Assembly (NCBI GenBank): GCA_023101725.1
Contig: JALJCO010003910.1
Location: 124,001 to 188,000 of the forward strand
DNA length: 64,000 bases
From: Atherinomorus stipes
Taxonomy: Eukaryota; Chordata; Actinopteri; Atheriniformes; Atherinidae
Reading direction: 5' to 3'
The notes beneath the pieces were generated by a model. That model ran no database searches and had not been told where the DNA came from. It saw nothing but the letters and a program-made list of their open reading frames with translations. The translations under genes were made by a program, and so were the position numbers. Of the stretch, positions 11,715 through 24,400 are shown one piece after another. Every line of letters starts with the position of its first letter. The stretch's first letter is position 1.

Positions 11715-13830
11715 TTTTACCTCCTTACGGACTAAAGGAGAAATTTGTCAGTGATATTAATTGAAAATTCATTCAACAACAGAACACGTGCAGCATTTCC
11801 TTGGAGTTTTGTTTGAAGATGAATATAAAAAATAGGTACAATAAACAGCACTGACAGATAATTGACCTGCCACAATGGCCACATAGTGGAAAAACCCAAT
11901 ACCAGCTTGAAACGGCGGGACCTGCTGATTAAAACAACTGATACTGAAACACATAATTTCTAATGCCCTTTTATTACAGTATTTATTATCAAATGAAAAC
12001 AAATGTTGGCAGAACAATAGCTAAAACACGACATCTGCTTAACAGGAGAGTGGTGGGTTTCTGGTTCAGGAATCATTCAAATTGGGCATCTATTGTCAAA
12101 CAAAATTGCTGCAGACATTGTGTGCATGGCTTAAACACATCGTTTGGATGAAAGGTTCACTAACAAATTAGGCTACAAATCTTGTGTCCACCAATGAAAT
12201 TTAAACTCATTTTGACTGGATGTGTTGTGTTCTTTTGTACCTAATGGGCTTAGATTGGACTTGAGAGGATTGCCTGCAATAAAACTTCAGTTCTGAAGGT
12301 TTCATTTCATTGATAATATCACCTTGGCAGCTTGAGCCAAGACTTTATCCCTCAGCACTGATGCGAATCAAACTTTGCCCTCCTCACTCTCTTCCCTTCT
12401 GTCTTTCCTTGACGTATTGCTGCTGTGTGCAAGTTTGCATCGGCCTCTGCATTCTGTGCTCTGTCGTATCTATAGGTAGCCTTTAATGCTTCCTTTTATA
12501 TTTGTTTTAAAAATTTCTTTCACACAAACATGCACGCACACATTCCAAAACCTCATGAACATGCCTTGCCAGCAGCATTGTCATTAATAAAATTCCTAGA
12601 CCCGGTGTTGAGGAATACACACCTCCCCATAATTATGCCTTGCAATTACTGACACACTTGGTCTCATAATGGCTGGTTTTCATTCATTCAGCTGGGTTGT
12701 TTTCCTTACGTCTGCCGGTTCTCTATTGCCATTATTTTTCATACTCTCTGCCCTCAAACTGGCTGCCTCAAAGCCTCTCTAATTGCATTGGGGATCGGCC
12801 TTTAAAGGGTTGCTATGGTGACCGGTAGAGCCATCACCGCGCCACATGCCTTACTTAAGCTAAAGCTTGATCGCTTGCAATCTCTCTCTCTCTTTCCCTC
12901 TATTATGTGTCACTGTACTTCCTACCTCATCTGTACTTTTCCACTTCAAACCATTCACCCCTTAATCATTTCCCATTTTTTCATGCGGCTTGATGAAAGC
13001 GAGGGAGGCCTCCTGGAGGATGAGAGATCTGCAGATGTGGGAGGGAAACATCTTGCCAATAAACACTTGACGTGTAAGCATGCGTGCGCATGCACACACA
13101 CGCCCACATGCAAACCCCAATCCGACCCCTAAACACACACATGGCTTTGAAAGCAATCCTGCTGTGTTGGCTAGTGGTGGAGTATCGGGGATTGAAAGGA
13201 AGCCCAATGAGAGCGTTGTGTGTGCATCATCACAGCTGGTCAGCATTTCATGCAAGCTGCCTGACAGCTTTCACTATGTGAAGGCAGCACTGTCAGTCAA
13301 AGAAAAATACCTTTTTAGAAACTTTGCCACACTTCCACATTAATGAATGAAGGGTGTTGGTAAACAGTAACAGTAGGATAAGCAAGAGCTTCTTTTTAGT
13401 GGTAGTTCCAAAAAATATTTCCAGAAATTGCCAAAAAGAAATGTTTGTCCACATGTACAATGTGCAATACACAGTTCAGGCATCAAAGCCATCAGATGAT
13501 GACATACTGGCATATATCTGGGTCTCATGACAGGAACCACGGCCATTAATTTTTAACTGTGTGTAAAGTTTTCTAACCACAGGTATATATTTAACACCTG
13601 AATCTAACCATGTCCCTTTTCCCCCTCTAATCCACATCTGCCAACATCACAACAGCATCAATGTCATCATGTTGCAACAGGAGAGGAAACATCATCTGTA
13701 ACCTGACAGGAGTTGTATCGCAGAAGGAAGTAAAATGAAAAGTGGATTGAAAATGTAGCTAAAAGACCATTTTCAAGCCTTTGTGTGAATCTGCTGCACA
13801 TTTGCTGTGGATCATCAAGCATACAGTATG
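11715..13830. other. Noncoding DNA; possible conserved regulatory stretch at 12600-12830
   Basis: No gene was found. The part around 12600-12830 lacks repeat character and carries several homeodomain-type ATTA/CAATTA cores plus an RFX-type X-box (12809-12822), so it looks like a candidate conserved noncoding element. CACA-rich low complexity lies near 13080-13140. A pyrimidine run lies near 12880. Confidence 0.35.
12809..12822. promoter_or_regulatory. RFX X-box-like motif
   Basis: GTTGCT-AT-GGTGAC fits the RFX consensus RYYNYY-N(1-3)-RRNRAC in both half-sites. Its function here is unknown, as no exon or promoter is visible within several kilobases. Confidence 0.35.
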
Positions 13831-14404
13831 TTTAGAGGCATATGCTACCCCTGGGTGAAATAGAGCCTCCCCCTGCAGTCCCCTGAGTTGGACAAATGGT
13901 CAGAAGCGTTTTCTAGCCGACCCAGTCATTCTCTGAATCTGGCAGCACTGACTTTAGCTTAGCTTAGCATATTTGCTGTAATCTGGTGTTTCCACTAGCA
14001 CCACTTGGCCAAAATGAACTAATTCACTCAAGATTTTTTCCAATTAAATTTCATGACCCGCTTCGCCTGTGATTCGCCTGTACTTCAGCGGCATATAGTT
14101 CCCTTATTGAATGCCGCCTAGTCAGGCTTTTAATGTGAAATCGGCTTGTCATTTGTACTTGATCAGAATGTGCGGGTCACAAAATGTAATTGGAAAAAAT
14201 CTCGAATTAATTAGTTCACTTTCGTCAAGTGGTGCGAGCTGGAAACACCACACTACAACAACTATGCTAAGCTAAGCTAAAGTCAGTGCTGCCAAATTCA
14301 GAAAATGACTGGATCAGCTAGAAAACGCTTCTGCCCACTGGTCAAACTCAGGGGACTGCAGGGGGAGGCTCAATTTCACCCAGGGGTGGCATATGCCTTT
14401 AAAT
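13831..14404. mobile_element. Second large palindromic foldback element
   Basis: The left end reads TTTAGAGGCATATGCTACCC and the right end, reverse-complemented, TTTAAAGGCATATGCCACCC. Inverted similarity continues inward through CCTGGGTGAAAT, GCCTCCCCCTGCAGTCCCCT, TTTAGCTTAGCTTAGCATA, GGTGTTTCCA and GATTTTTTCCAATTA. Arms are about 230 bases each around a spacer of roughly 110 bases near 14061-14173. It has no coding capacity. The ends again carry a TTTAAAGG-type sequence, but a clean target duplication is not visible. Confidence 0.85.
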
Positions 14405-14650
14405 TTATCATGAAATGATGTTGAACTGTGATAAACTAATGTGCTATTTTATTTTAGCTTCTTTGAGAATTGAAACTATGATTCTGGAAAAAAAATTAAG
14501 AGGGCTGGAAAATAATTAACTTGAACATTATAACCTTTCAGGGTCAGCAAAAACTGTTATTGTTGGGGAAATAAAAAGTTTAACTTAGAACTCAGAAGCA
14601 TCTTAAATAGTCTAGTTTCTGTCAAGCAGACACAAAAAATGAAGAATTCC

Positions 14651-14693
<43 letters not shown>

Positions 14694-14701
14694 AAGATAG
14701 A
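14651..14701. repeat. (GATA)n microsatellite
   Basis: About eleven AGAT tetranucleotides in tandem, with one AAAG interruption near the right edge. Confidence 0.95.
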
Positions 14702-14833
14702 TTAAAAGAAGAAAAGATAGAGTGTAGAAGGAAAAAAAAAAACTTTTGTGTATCACACTCGGCAGTCCAAATGGCTTCGGATTAAGTGGCTGTTATCTGT
14801 GCCACCTGCTGTTTAAACTGTAAACAAGTCCAA

Positions 14834-14856
14834 GTGTGTGTGTGTGTGTGTGTGTA
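14834..14856. repeat. (TG)n microsatellite
   Basis: Eleven or so uninterrupted TG dinucleotides, then degenerate TG/TA steps to about 14874. It produces spurious Cys/Val-rich frames. Confidence 0.95.
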
Positions 14857-16437
14857 TGTATGCTTATGTGTGTGCTGCAGAGGACATTGATCCACAGCCA
14901 TGTTCAGCTGAGTGCTACAAAGCCGGCACCAAGGGAAGTCAGTCTCTCTCTAGATTTGCCAGTTTACAGCACACAGGCACACATACTGTACAGTCCCTCT
15001 CTCCACTTACACAGAGTACACATGCACACAAAAGTTTGCAAGCATAAACACTGACATGACTAACAAAGCAAAAGCAAAAAGCCCCACAGCCTTTGCAGCT
15101 CTATTGAGCTTTGTAACCTGAGCAAGAGGAAGATATTAGCGTACAGTCTCTGTTTTCCACTCTTTTCATCTCTGCAGTCCCATAGGGCATGTACCTCTAT
15201 ATGTGTGCCGCACGTGTATTTCCAAAACTAGTTAGACTCAGTGTAGGTAAAATCCCCTGCTGATCTAGCCATTTCTTTTTTACATCAGCATACAAACAAG
15301 CCACAAGGAAAACTCCAAATACTGCTTTTCCTAACCTCTCCTTCCTCCCATATCTTCCCCTCACTGCCTCTTTTAGCATCTCCGCCCTCTCTTGAAATCC
15401 TTTGTTCTGTATCATCCTTCCCAAATACTCTCCTTCCCTCTCACCACCACTTCTGCTCATCAACTTCTTTTTATCACTCCTCTATGCACAAGTTGCCTGT
15501 TCACTTTCCATCACTCATGTTGCCTTCAATAATTCAGCCAGCTTTTCTCTTGGCATACGCTATATGAGGTAGGTACTCCCTTCAGAGCCAGAGGCAGAAA
15601 GACGGAGAGCTTGAACATCACTGATGAAGGACTGTATGCTTGTCTAAGGAGTGATTCTTAATGTTTAAAGATGAAGTAATGGTTTGCAGGGCCTTGAATC
15701 TATTCATTGTTTGTGAAGTTGGAGTATGCTGCATAGACAGCATCTTTGTTGGTACAAAAGACACTAATGGAACATTGACTTTGACGATACAGAGTCCATA
15801 TTTAAAAATAATGCACCTGCCTGCATGATGAAGAGACAGGCAGATGGATAGATAAATTGATAATGGAACAAAACATTTAAGTAGTTACAATACTAAAAGA
15901 TCTATGTCCTTTAAATTTAAGTAGGATTAGCATACATTTTCCCCCTTTTTACAACATTAAAAGAACCATTTTGGTTTCTGTTTATTGTTAATAGGTTGTC
16001 AAGCTAGCATTAGCTCAGTTAGTTTCAAACATACATACAAACTGAGATAGAGAAGAGGTTGATGTAAGCTGTGCACAGTCAACGCACTTCAAAGTGCGGC
16101 AGATTCATCGGCTGCATACGTCACAGCGTTGCGTCAAGTGCTGTCCAACTTCTAAAGCCTCCGAAGGAGCCTTCAAATCCACCCTCCAGACCTGTGAAAT
16201 GAAGGATACTGCCGCTGTATCCTTCATGGCCTCTCCTGTCCCAGAATTCATTGCACATAAGATGAGAGGGATAAGCAGCAGAGCTACGATTGCAATATTT
16301 GGATATATATGCAGATTTTAAATGTCAAATGAGATATTTACTGGTTAGAAACAATAGATAGCCTCTGTGGAAAATTTAAAAGTATGCACCCGAGCCTAAA
16401 AAGATAGTTTTTGCATTTGTTTGACATTATTTAGGAG
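14857..16437. other. Unassigned noncoding DNA with a small hairpin
   Basis: No gene recognised. A pyrimidine-rich patch covers about 15330-15480. An 11-bp perfect inverted repeat (ATGAAGGATAC at 16199-16209 and its complement at 16217-16227) forms a hairpin with a 7-base loop, perhaps the centre of an old MITE. Confidence 0.45.
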
Positions 16438-17230
16438 TTAAAGGTGCCATGACATCAAATTTCACGTTTCTGGGGTTTTGGGGGTATAATATGTTCTGTT
16501 GTGGACTGATGAGGCCATGTGAATGTCCAGAGTGAGAATCAAAGTTCCTGTTTATGGTCTGTCAGCTTTGTCTCTCTGCTCAGAAACGGTTAAATCAGAC
16601 AGCAGCCTATCATTCTACGTAGTTCTGTCATTCTATATAATTCAATTACTCCAATAAGAGCACACTATCAAGTAAATATAGCTCCCCCCCCCCTCCCCCT
16701 CCCTATCTGATTCAGCTGCTGGTATGGAGCTGAGTAGTAACTTCTGTGCAGTCAGGTCTGGGTTTTCAAACAAATGGATTTAAAAGAAAACTTCTGCAGC
16801 AACACTGAGGGAGGCGACCACAACCTTGCCATTACCTGAGTCTATTTATTTTCTAAATGCTGTCTTGTCTGATAAACGTAGTTCACTGTCTGAAGTGCCC
16901 ATGTTGCTAGCAGTTAGCCTTTAGCAAACTCTGACCGTAGCTTGACCTACAGTAGATTCTCTAAATAAGGTCATAGCCAAATAAGGTGTAGCCAATCAAA
17001 ATGAAGTCAACGTGGTCTCCGGGTAAAGCTCCATATCATCACCGGACCCAACTGTATTACTGAGGAAGTGAGGTCTGGCATTTCAAAACAATACTCCGCT
17101 GTAAAAAATGCCGTTTTTTTCTCTGGAGTATATGGAGTCTTCACACTTTGAAGTGCATTGACTTCCAAATGAGACACAGTTTTAAGCTGTTTGGTGGATT
17201 TACAGACATATAAAGATTAAAAAGGCCAGT
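16438..17230 (+). mobile_element. TTAA-AGGTGC family element, copy A (longest)
   Basis: Begins TTAAAGGTGCCATGACATCA at 16438. It is closely similar to the copy at 25021, and to the reverse complements of the copies ending at 5336 and 49591. Compared with copy B it retains about 50 extra bases just inside the end (GTGGACTGATGAGGCCATG region), which the minus-strand copies also have, so copy B carries a deletion. Homology with copy C extends past the CTAAATAAGGT block near 16963. The right end is unclear; 17230 is a soft limit. There is no coding capacity. Confidence 0.65.
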
Positions 17231-17414
17231 AAGGGGAATATTTCTCTACATTTGTACCCACAAACCTCCATGAGGGGTACTAAAAGTTGCTCAACTCAGC
17301 CAATTGACCCTTCGCCAGCCCCACCCTAGAACTGCCGCTGACCAATCATATGTTAGCAATGGTAACTAAGGAAAGGACTTTCTGGCAAACTTCACTTTCC
17401 TAGACGGGGCATAG

Positions 17415-17713
17415 ATGGGATTTTCAAGTCTGATGACAGATATACAGAACGTTTGGGTGATGGAGTATTTTTTGCCTTCTCAAAACCAAAAAACGCAAGT
17501 GGAGAGATGTGGATTAGATGGCATGGAGAATGAACTAAACTTCGTGGAATATGGATCAAACGGCATGGAATATGGGTTAAACAGTGTGGATTATGGATCA
17601 AAAGGCGTGGAATACGGATTAAACAGCGTGAAAGATTGATTAAATGGTGTGGAAGATCTCACTCGCAGCTGCATTAGGCTGAACACGGAGCTGAACAAAC
17701 TGTTTATTCCAAG
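17415..17713 (+). pseudogene. Relic exon with seven-residue repeats and a splice donor
   Basis: From ATG at 17415 the frame runs through a non-repetitive start (MGFSSLMTDIQNV...) into tandem heptads of the pattern (G/S)V-(E/D)YG-(L/S)(N/K), for example GMEYGLN, SVDYGSK and GVEYGLN. It meets TGA at 17637-17639, then continues in the same frame (LNGVEDLTRS..., ending LNKLFIPR) to AAG|GTAAG, a consensus 5' splice site at 17713/17714. One stop codon and an orderly frame suggest a recently inactivated first exon, probably of a transposon protein. The function is unknown. The heptads come from a 21-bp DNA tandem repeat, so the repeat could also be a secondary expansion. Confidence 0.4.
17502..17655 (+). 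repeat. 21-bp tandem repeat (about 7 units)
   Basis: Units start at 17502, 17523, 17544, 17565, 17586, 17607 and 17628, each 21 bases with no length change. The core is TGGAATATGGATCAAAC. The outermost units are most diverged. The constant multiple of three keeps a reading frame of seven-residue repeats open. Confidence 0.85.
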
Positions 17714-18462
17714 GTAAGACGCTAACGCCAACTAGCACAGTTGTTACTTACAAGGCAGCGGTATTAAGTAAAAGCTACTGTTTTAACATGGAGTAAGGTA
17801 GCTGGGTATCGCTAGAGGCTAAGCAAATATGCCAGATAAATACTAGTAAGTCACGTTGGTTGCCAAACAGAGACAAATATAACATGGTCATCTGTGAATT
17901 TCTCAGTCCAGTAGCTGCTATCCTGATCAGATCCAATGTATTGATCAAACCCACGATGTGGGAACAACATCCTGGTTCGCTAGAACCTAAAGGGAAAACA
18001 TCCAGCAGCAGGCTAAACCGCGTCAGACACCGAAAACTATCTGCAGTCATACATGACAGTTAGCTTAAAATAAAACAATATGTTAACTTACTCTGCGATG
18101 CAAGAACGTTGTTGTTCCTTTATACATTTTTTCTGGACATGAATCATCAAGACGTGGAGTCTTTATGTATGAACGCTGAGCCTTCGCTTCAATTTTTAAC
18201 ATCCTCTTCATCAACATTACTCCGCCAACAAATGATGATGTATGTCTCAAATGCGTACTGCAGTCCTCTCTGTCTAGCTCCCTCTGGTATTTCCCAACTA
18301 TTACTCCAGAAATTTAACACATTTTCCTTTGGAATATATTCACTGAAATCGCTGAGCGATCCATGTTGATATAAGCAGAAATGAGCTAAAAACGGAAAGC
18401 TTGTTGGACTTAGCAACTGTAATCATGGGGGGCAGGACTTAGCTAAGGGTCAGTTGTTGAGC

Positions 18463-21400
18463 TTGTATTTTACAACAATAGTTTCCAAAAATGAAGCCAC
18501 TTATTCAAAGTGATTGGCTGAACTGTATCCAGTTCTCTACATTCACCATTTTCACGAGACTAAGAAAAGGCAATAAATGTAAGTCCACAAAGTTGCACTT
18601 TGAAAGAACATCTAAACATACTGACTGAAACTCCAAAAAAGCCCTTAAATTAAGACAAAAAATTCAGATAATGTATTAGAAGAGTGAACAGTTCCTTTAT
18701 TATTCCTTTATTCCTTTACTCAACTTGACTAAAATGGCCCAAGGTAAGTAGAAGAGTAACATTTACATGTGTGTTAATAAGTGTTTAACATTCAAATTGC
18801 ATTTAATTGCATTACTTTCCTGAGAAGTCAATTCAACAATAGACTCAAAAGTAATGCATTGCTCACTTTTATATTACAAGTACAGCTATATGAACAAAAA
18901 TGCAGTAACTTCTGGTATCCAAACGCTCAAAACAAGTAAGCTGCTTTTTATCAGCAGCATTATTTAAACAGCAGAAGTTAACTTCAACTTAAACATTAAT
19001 GTTATGAAATAAGAAATATGTTAAAGGATAAGAATTTTAAGATTTATCTATTAAAAGTAGTATTATGAATTTCAAAATGGAATGAACCTGCCTTCCTTCT
19101 AAACACAACACCAGCAATATCTGATCTTGAATTTCAGCCATCAGATGTGTTTTCCTGCTGTAACAGAAAAAAAGCAGGATTACAATCTCAGCACGACATA
19201 TCAGGGAGGAAGTGATGTTCCAAGAGAAAAATAAAGATGATAAAATCAAACTTTTGCAAATATCCAGTAAATGTATGGCTCATTTTTATCTTTAGATTTC
19301 CAGAGTAATTCTGTAAAACGAGTGCAGTACATGGATAACATGTTTTCAGCAAGCGTGTGTGTCTTTCTCTGTGAACCAGAGTGGAGATTCAGTCTTCAGG
19401 AGAAAAGACCCAAACATGAAAAATGCTTTTAATGGCTGATGATCTATCCAACGCCAGGACCACTCATCCTGTGACTTGTGATTCAGAGCCACTGAGAAAC
19501 AACTTTGGAAAAAACTGCATTTAGAATGCGATAAAATAACAATCAACCTCATTTAATGAATGCTTTAACATGATATCAATGTATAATGTTGATAAGCCCT
19601 ACTATTAATACAGCTAAATTCCCAAAATGCTACTCCCATTCACATGTTTTCTCTATTTCTTTTTCATGGCATCAGAATCTGTGGCTGAAAATAAGCCCAT
19701 TAAAACTCTGTGACAACCTCTGGTTGGAGTCAGACTGTTGCTTTCCAGCATTATCTGACAAAGCAACTTTCAGGTAACTTAAAGTCACCATCTGTTCAAA
19801 TTATCTCTAACAGAGAAAGTCAGAAGCAACATTGAACATTTTTCAATCTATAGCAGGGTGGTATTGGGGGTACTTTGGTGCATACATTGATTACCCTCCA
19901 GTGCATGTATACTAGGACAGCGTTTCAATTAAGTGGCCAGGTTAAACTTTACTGCTGTGCATGTAATCATACTGATTGATGGCATAATCTCATACTGATA
20001 ATCTCTATAACTACTTTTTTGTAGTATCCCTATTCATTAAGTAATGCAGTAAATTCAAGTAATAACACAACCAAATGTGAACTAACTGTGCAAAGAGTGG
20101 TGCAATAACCTCCAATTTTAAGTATCTGGATGCTTCCCAAACCCCTGGCAACACAGATTAACATATTTGGTTAGAGACGGAAAAGAGTAAAGGCTTAAAA
20201 AGAAGTGCAATGAGACACAAAGGCAGATTTAAGTGGCCAAATGCTGCGTTTGAATAAAGCAGGTAAATCCGTCAAATCTTTGTTTGTCTTGGGGCTTCTC
20301 GACAGGCATGATGCAAAAGGGTAAAGCCAAAATAAAACAAGAAAGGCTTACACTATTTCCTCCCATGTAAGGGAAGGGAGTTTAAGGTCAAGTAGGAAAG
20401 TAGCTATGGAGTGCGCTTGTACGAGCCCCCTGAGAATTTCAAATGGGAAACCATTCGACTTGACAAGGACATTAAATTCCAATATATTCACATTATGAGG
20501 CCCGTACATTTCTGAGGTTATTTTGGACAGCTCTCTCCCATAAAGCACGTGTCTGTGCACATCTCTTAGTGAACATAGGACAGTTATGCCGGAGAGTCAT
20601 AAGCAATATTAATTGGAATTTCCCACTTTAGGCACTTGGCTGCGATCCCAGTGACAGTATAAGCCTGATCACTCTTCATGACTGCTTGGCATATGCCGAT
20701 GTCCATTAAATGCAGATTGATTTGAAAGCTCGGAATTGATGTGACTACATAAACACACACACAATGACACACACAGATGCTTGTGGGTGCATACACACAT
20801 CTTCCTACTCTGAAACTGCTCAAATGGTACATGAAAATGCATCATGAATGCTTAAGCACAAACCCAGTGATTAACATGAGATGGTCGATGATCTTTGTTT
20901 ACCAATGATTTCGGAAACATCCATACGCTTGTAATGAATGACATTTTGGTGCAGGTTGCTCAGTTATGGGAGGGTAGCTCTGACATTTCACCAGTCAGAA
21001 TATTACTCCAACAATTACCTCTTGACATTTCTGCAGAGAGATTTCCTCTTTTGCTGGACGCTAGTGAGAGTTTGTGTCAGAAGTGGACGATTATCAGACT
21101 CCTTGTATTCAACTCCCCTGTTAAGATTTCCAGCTGTGATTTTCACATCTGGCTCTGAAAATGTGTAGCCCAAGGGTCTGTCAGTGTCAGCTGCAAACCC
21201 CCACCATGGCCACAAACACAACTCAGATAGGACTTCTGTAAAGGAATTTTATCCCCTCGCTCTCATTCAAATAGATGGTATTAAATGTTTTTCCAATTCC
21301 CTCTTTTTCCCCTCCCGCTCAGTGAGAAGAATGTTATGTGAACAATCACATGATGGCAGAATGTATCAAAGGCAGTTTGAGCTGCATTGATATCCCCTTA

Positions 21401-24400
21401 CTTTACAGGGCTCTGAGGAAGCAGTTGCCCTGCGTATGTGTGCGAGTGTCTGTTCGTGTGTATAGCTGCTGCTTCTTCTACATTGCCCAACTTCAAAAGC
21501 ATCGTCTTCACTTTAATCTTCTCTTCTCCTGCACTGCGGACCCAAAAGAAAGACAGAAGAGAGAAGCCCTGGCTCTTTCTGCCACTCCCATCCCTGCTTG
21601 AGATGCCTCCGTGTCTCTGTCTGCTGTTCTCGCTCAGTTTTTCTCTGTAACATATGGATCATCCACACACACACTTACCCCATCCCTTACCTGCTTACAC
21701 TCAAATGCAATTATTTAGATACCTACTGTGTAAACACTGCACTCCCAGCACACTCTGCCCGGCCTTGTAAAGACTTACAGTAATAGTCTTATGGGTTTTT
21801 TTTTCTCCCTCTTACAAGTCGTATTGCATTGCAAAGCATTGCCGCAGTGAGGAGAATGTATCAGGCATATTAAGTCATACCAGGAGGGTGCTGAGCAGTG
21901 GGTAGCGAGGAAGCTGGAACTGGCACCTTGCGATTTCCACCACTGCTGCGTCAAAAATTGAAAAGCCAATTCCAATTGGACCCCAGTAATTAGAACTGAC
22001 CTGGATTGCTGTACTGAATGTGAAATGAGAGAGGAGGGAAAACGAGAAGGGCAGAGTGGAAACAAGGACAAATGACCTCCACTTCAAAAACTGTTGTTTC
22101 AATGGATGGGTATAAATGAATCCCATGGAGAAGACCTGTCCTCATAATGACCACATGATGATGTTTGACAGCCATGTTGGTTACATCGAGCAGATTCACG
22201 TCATGGTTGAAAGAACAGCACAAGTGTGAGGGAAAAACAGTTGTGCGCTTTCTATCCTTGTTTTGCATAAAGACTGGAAACAACAGTGAATAGCTTGTCG
22301 GGCTTCATTTAAAATGAATTTATAGACGAGTTTCCGTGCAACGTCAAAGAGTTGTGAGTACAGAAGGGAGCAGAAAGCAGCGCTCAACTTGGTATGTTTG
22401 GTAGAGCTTAGCTCTTAAACAGAGATGACAAGGCAGTTAACTTTCCCAGTCACCTCAAAAGATTAATGAGAATTGTTCAGAATTCCAAGGGGATCACCCT
22501 TTGGCAAGAGCAGGAGAAAATAATGGACCCAAGTAAAAGCAGACTGAGATCCTGTGAGATCTAAAGGCAGTGGAGTCTGTGCAATGCTCACTTCGTTTGT
22601 CAGAATGCAAAACTGGGGTCATTAGACTTATCTCTTAAAGCATAACAGAGAACATAAACATCGGTACATCAAAAAATGTTCCTCCAAAGATTGCTCTCCA
22701 TGAATACAATAACATTTTAAATTTTGTACCAGGCCAAGCATCCTGGGAATTTAGCAGCTAGATTAATGTGGCACTGTGACTGGAACTGATTACTTTGTTA
22801 GTTTGGAGCTTGACGTTTATATCTACAGCTTTGTAATAATGGACTCCAAATGTCAATAAACCTTGTGCTGTAATGACAAAAGAAATTTGGGAAAAGGCAT
22901 TTTAAGAAATTGCGATGCCCAGATGCACTTCATTCATTTTTAGAAGTAAATGTTCTGAATTAATCTGACATTCCTGTAGATAAATAGTGTGAGGTGTCTT
23001 ATACAGTACGTTGAAGGACCATGTAAGAAATAGTTTGCCAAAATTAGTATATCAAAAAATGTTTACCTCGAAATAGCATGCTACGGTTGAAGTACTTCAT
23101 GAGTATAATTTATAAAACCATGAAAACATGAACATTTCTTAAAGACATGTATTAAAATCTAAGGACTGATAACTGCATTTTTGCATTGTAGAAACTGCTA
23201 TAATGGTCTTTATTGAACATATTTGAACTTAAATTGACAAAGTTGTGACTAAAACATAAATATCTCAATCGTGGCACGGTGTTAAAACGTGCAGTGTAAT
23301 TATCCTAGTCCTTCATCAATTAGCTTAGAGTTGCTATTTTCTACCATATCATTTTCAGAGCTAGCTAGTTAACTTTAGCATTAGCTACTGGCTGGTAGTT
23401 TTGTTTTTGTTTTTTTGTTTTTTAATAGCTAGTAGCTTGTTATGCAGCTTGTGATTTTTGTATTTTATTTTATTTTATTCTATTTGCCACGACAGTGTCA
23501 AGGCTTTTTTTTTTTTTTTTTTTTTTTCAGAGGGGGTGGGGGGGTTGGAGCAAATAAATAGTGAGGTGGTATTTGAGAAACTCTTCATAAAATTCACCAT
23601 CAGCCAATTGTATTTGAAGCTTTAGTTTTCCAGCCCCAGCAGTCAACAGGCATGACATAATAACTGAGGGCTCAGGGATGTAGCACAACACTTGTACAGA
23701 ACATTGTTTTGTTAAAGATTACATTCCTTTTGTTCTCCTGCAATGTCATAACAGGAATTTAAGAGAAAATTTTGAATTGCAGATCAACTTAATATGTGGA
23801 CAAATTTGCTTATTGTCTTTATTTGTATTAAAAAAAAACATCACTTCCTCCCCTCATCCAAATATCCTAATCCATTTTTTTCTGTTACAACAGGGAAACA
23901 TGGCTGAAGACTGGAAATTCACCATATGTGCAGACCAAAGGCTGGTTCACACAACTTTGAAATTTATACTGCTTGTTTGTTACTTTTGCCAAATAAATCC
24001 TGAATCTTTCATCCTTTGACATGTGTATTTTATTTTATTACATTCATGTTTCAGTTGAGGTTGACAAGAAATATTTTAACTGCTGAAAAGCAGCTGATTA
24101 TTTAAAGTGTTTATGAATAAAACGTTAATGAACTTCTCATTATTGAATTTTCCTCATAGGTTGATTCTGTAATCTGTGAGTCTTGAATTTGCTTTGTTGT
24201 TATGGTTGTAGAATATAAGTCTGAATAACAAAATGTTCTTAGCTGGATGGTCTGTTTTGCTATAATTGTGCTGAGTTGTCTGTAAAAGCAACAGTAGCTT
24301 TACATTGACAAATAATTCATTGATCTGATTGAAATTTTTCCAATCAGAAACTCCATCAGAGATTCCAGCGGACGTGTTTACATAGACACTAGAAAAAGTG

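Larger units (their letters stand above)
17289..18462 (+). mobile_element. TIR-type DNA element with relic exon
   Basis: The left side reads GCTCAAC...TTGACCCTT...GCCAGCCCCACCC. The right side, reverse-complemented from about 18462, reads AGCTCAACAACTGACCCTT then a GTCCTGCCCCCC block. The order and spacing agree, so they look like diverged terminal inverted repeats of a 1.2-kb element. Inside is a plus-strand coding relic (17415-17713) ending at a splice donor. No catalytic domain was seen, so this would be an internally deleted derivative. I cannot assign a superfamily. Confidence 0.4.

Noticed and set aside
14836..15054. Cys/Val-repeat frames
   Set aside because: Translations of the (TG)n microsatellite.
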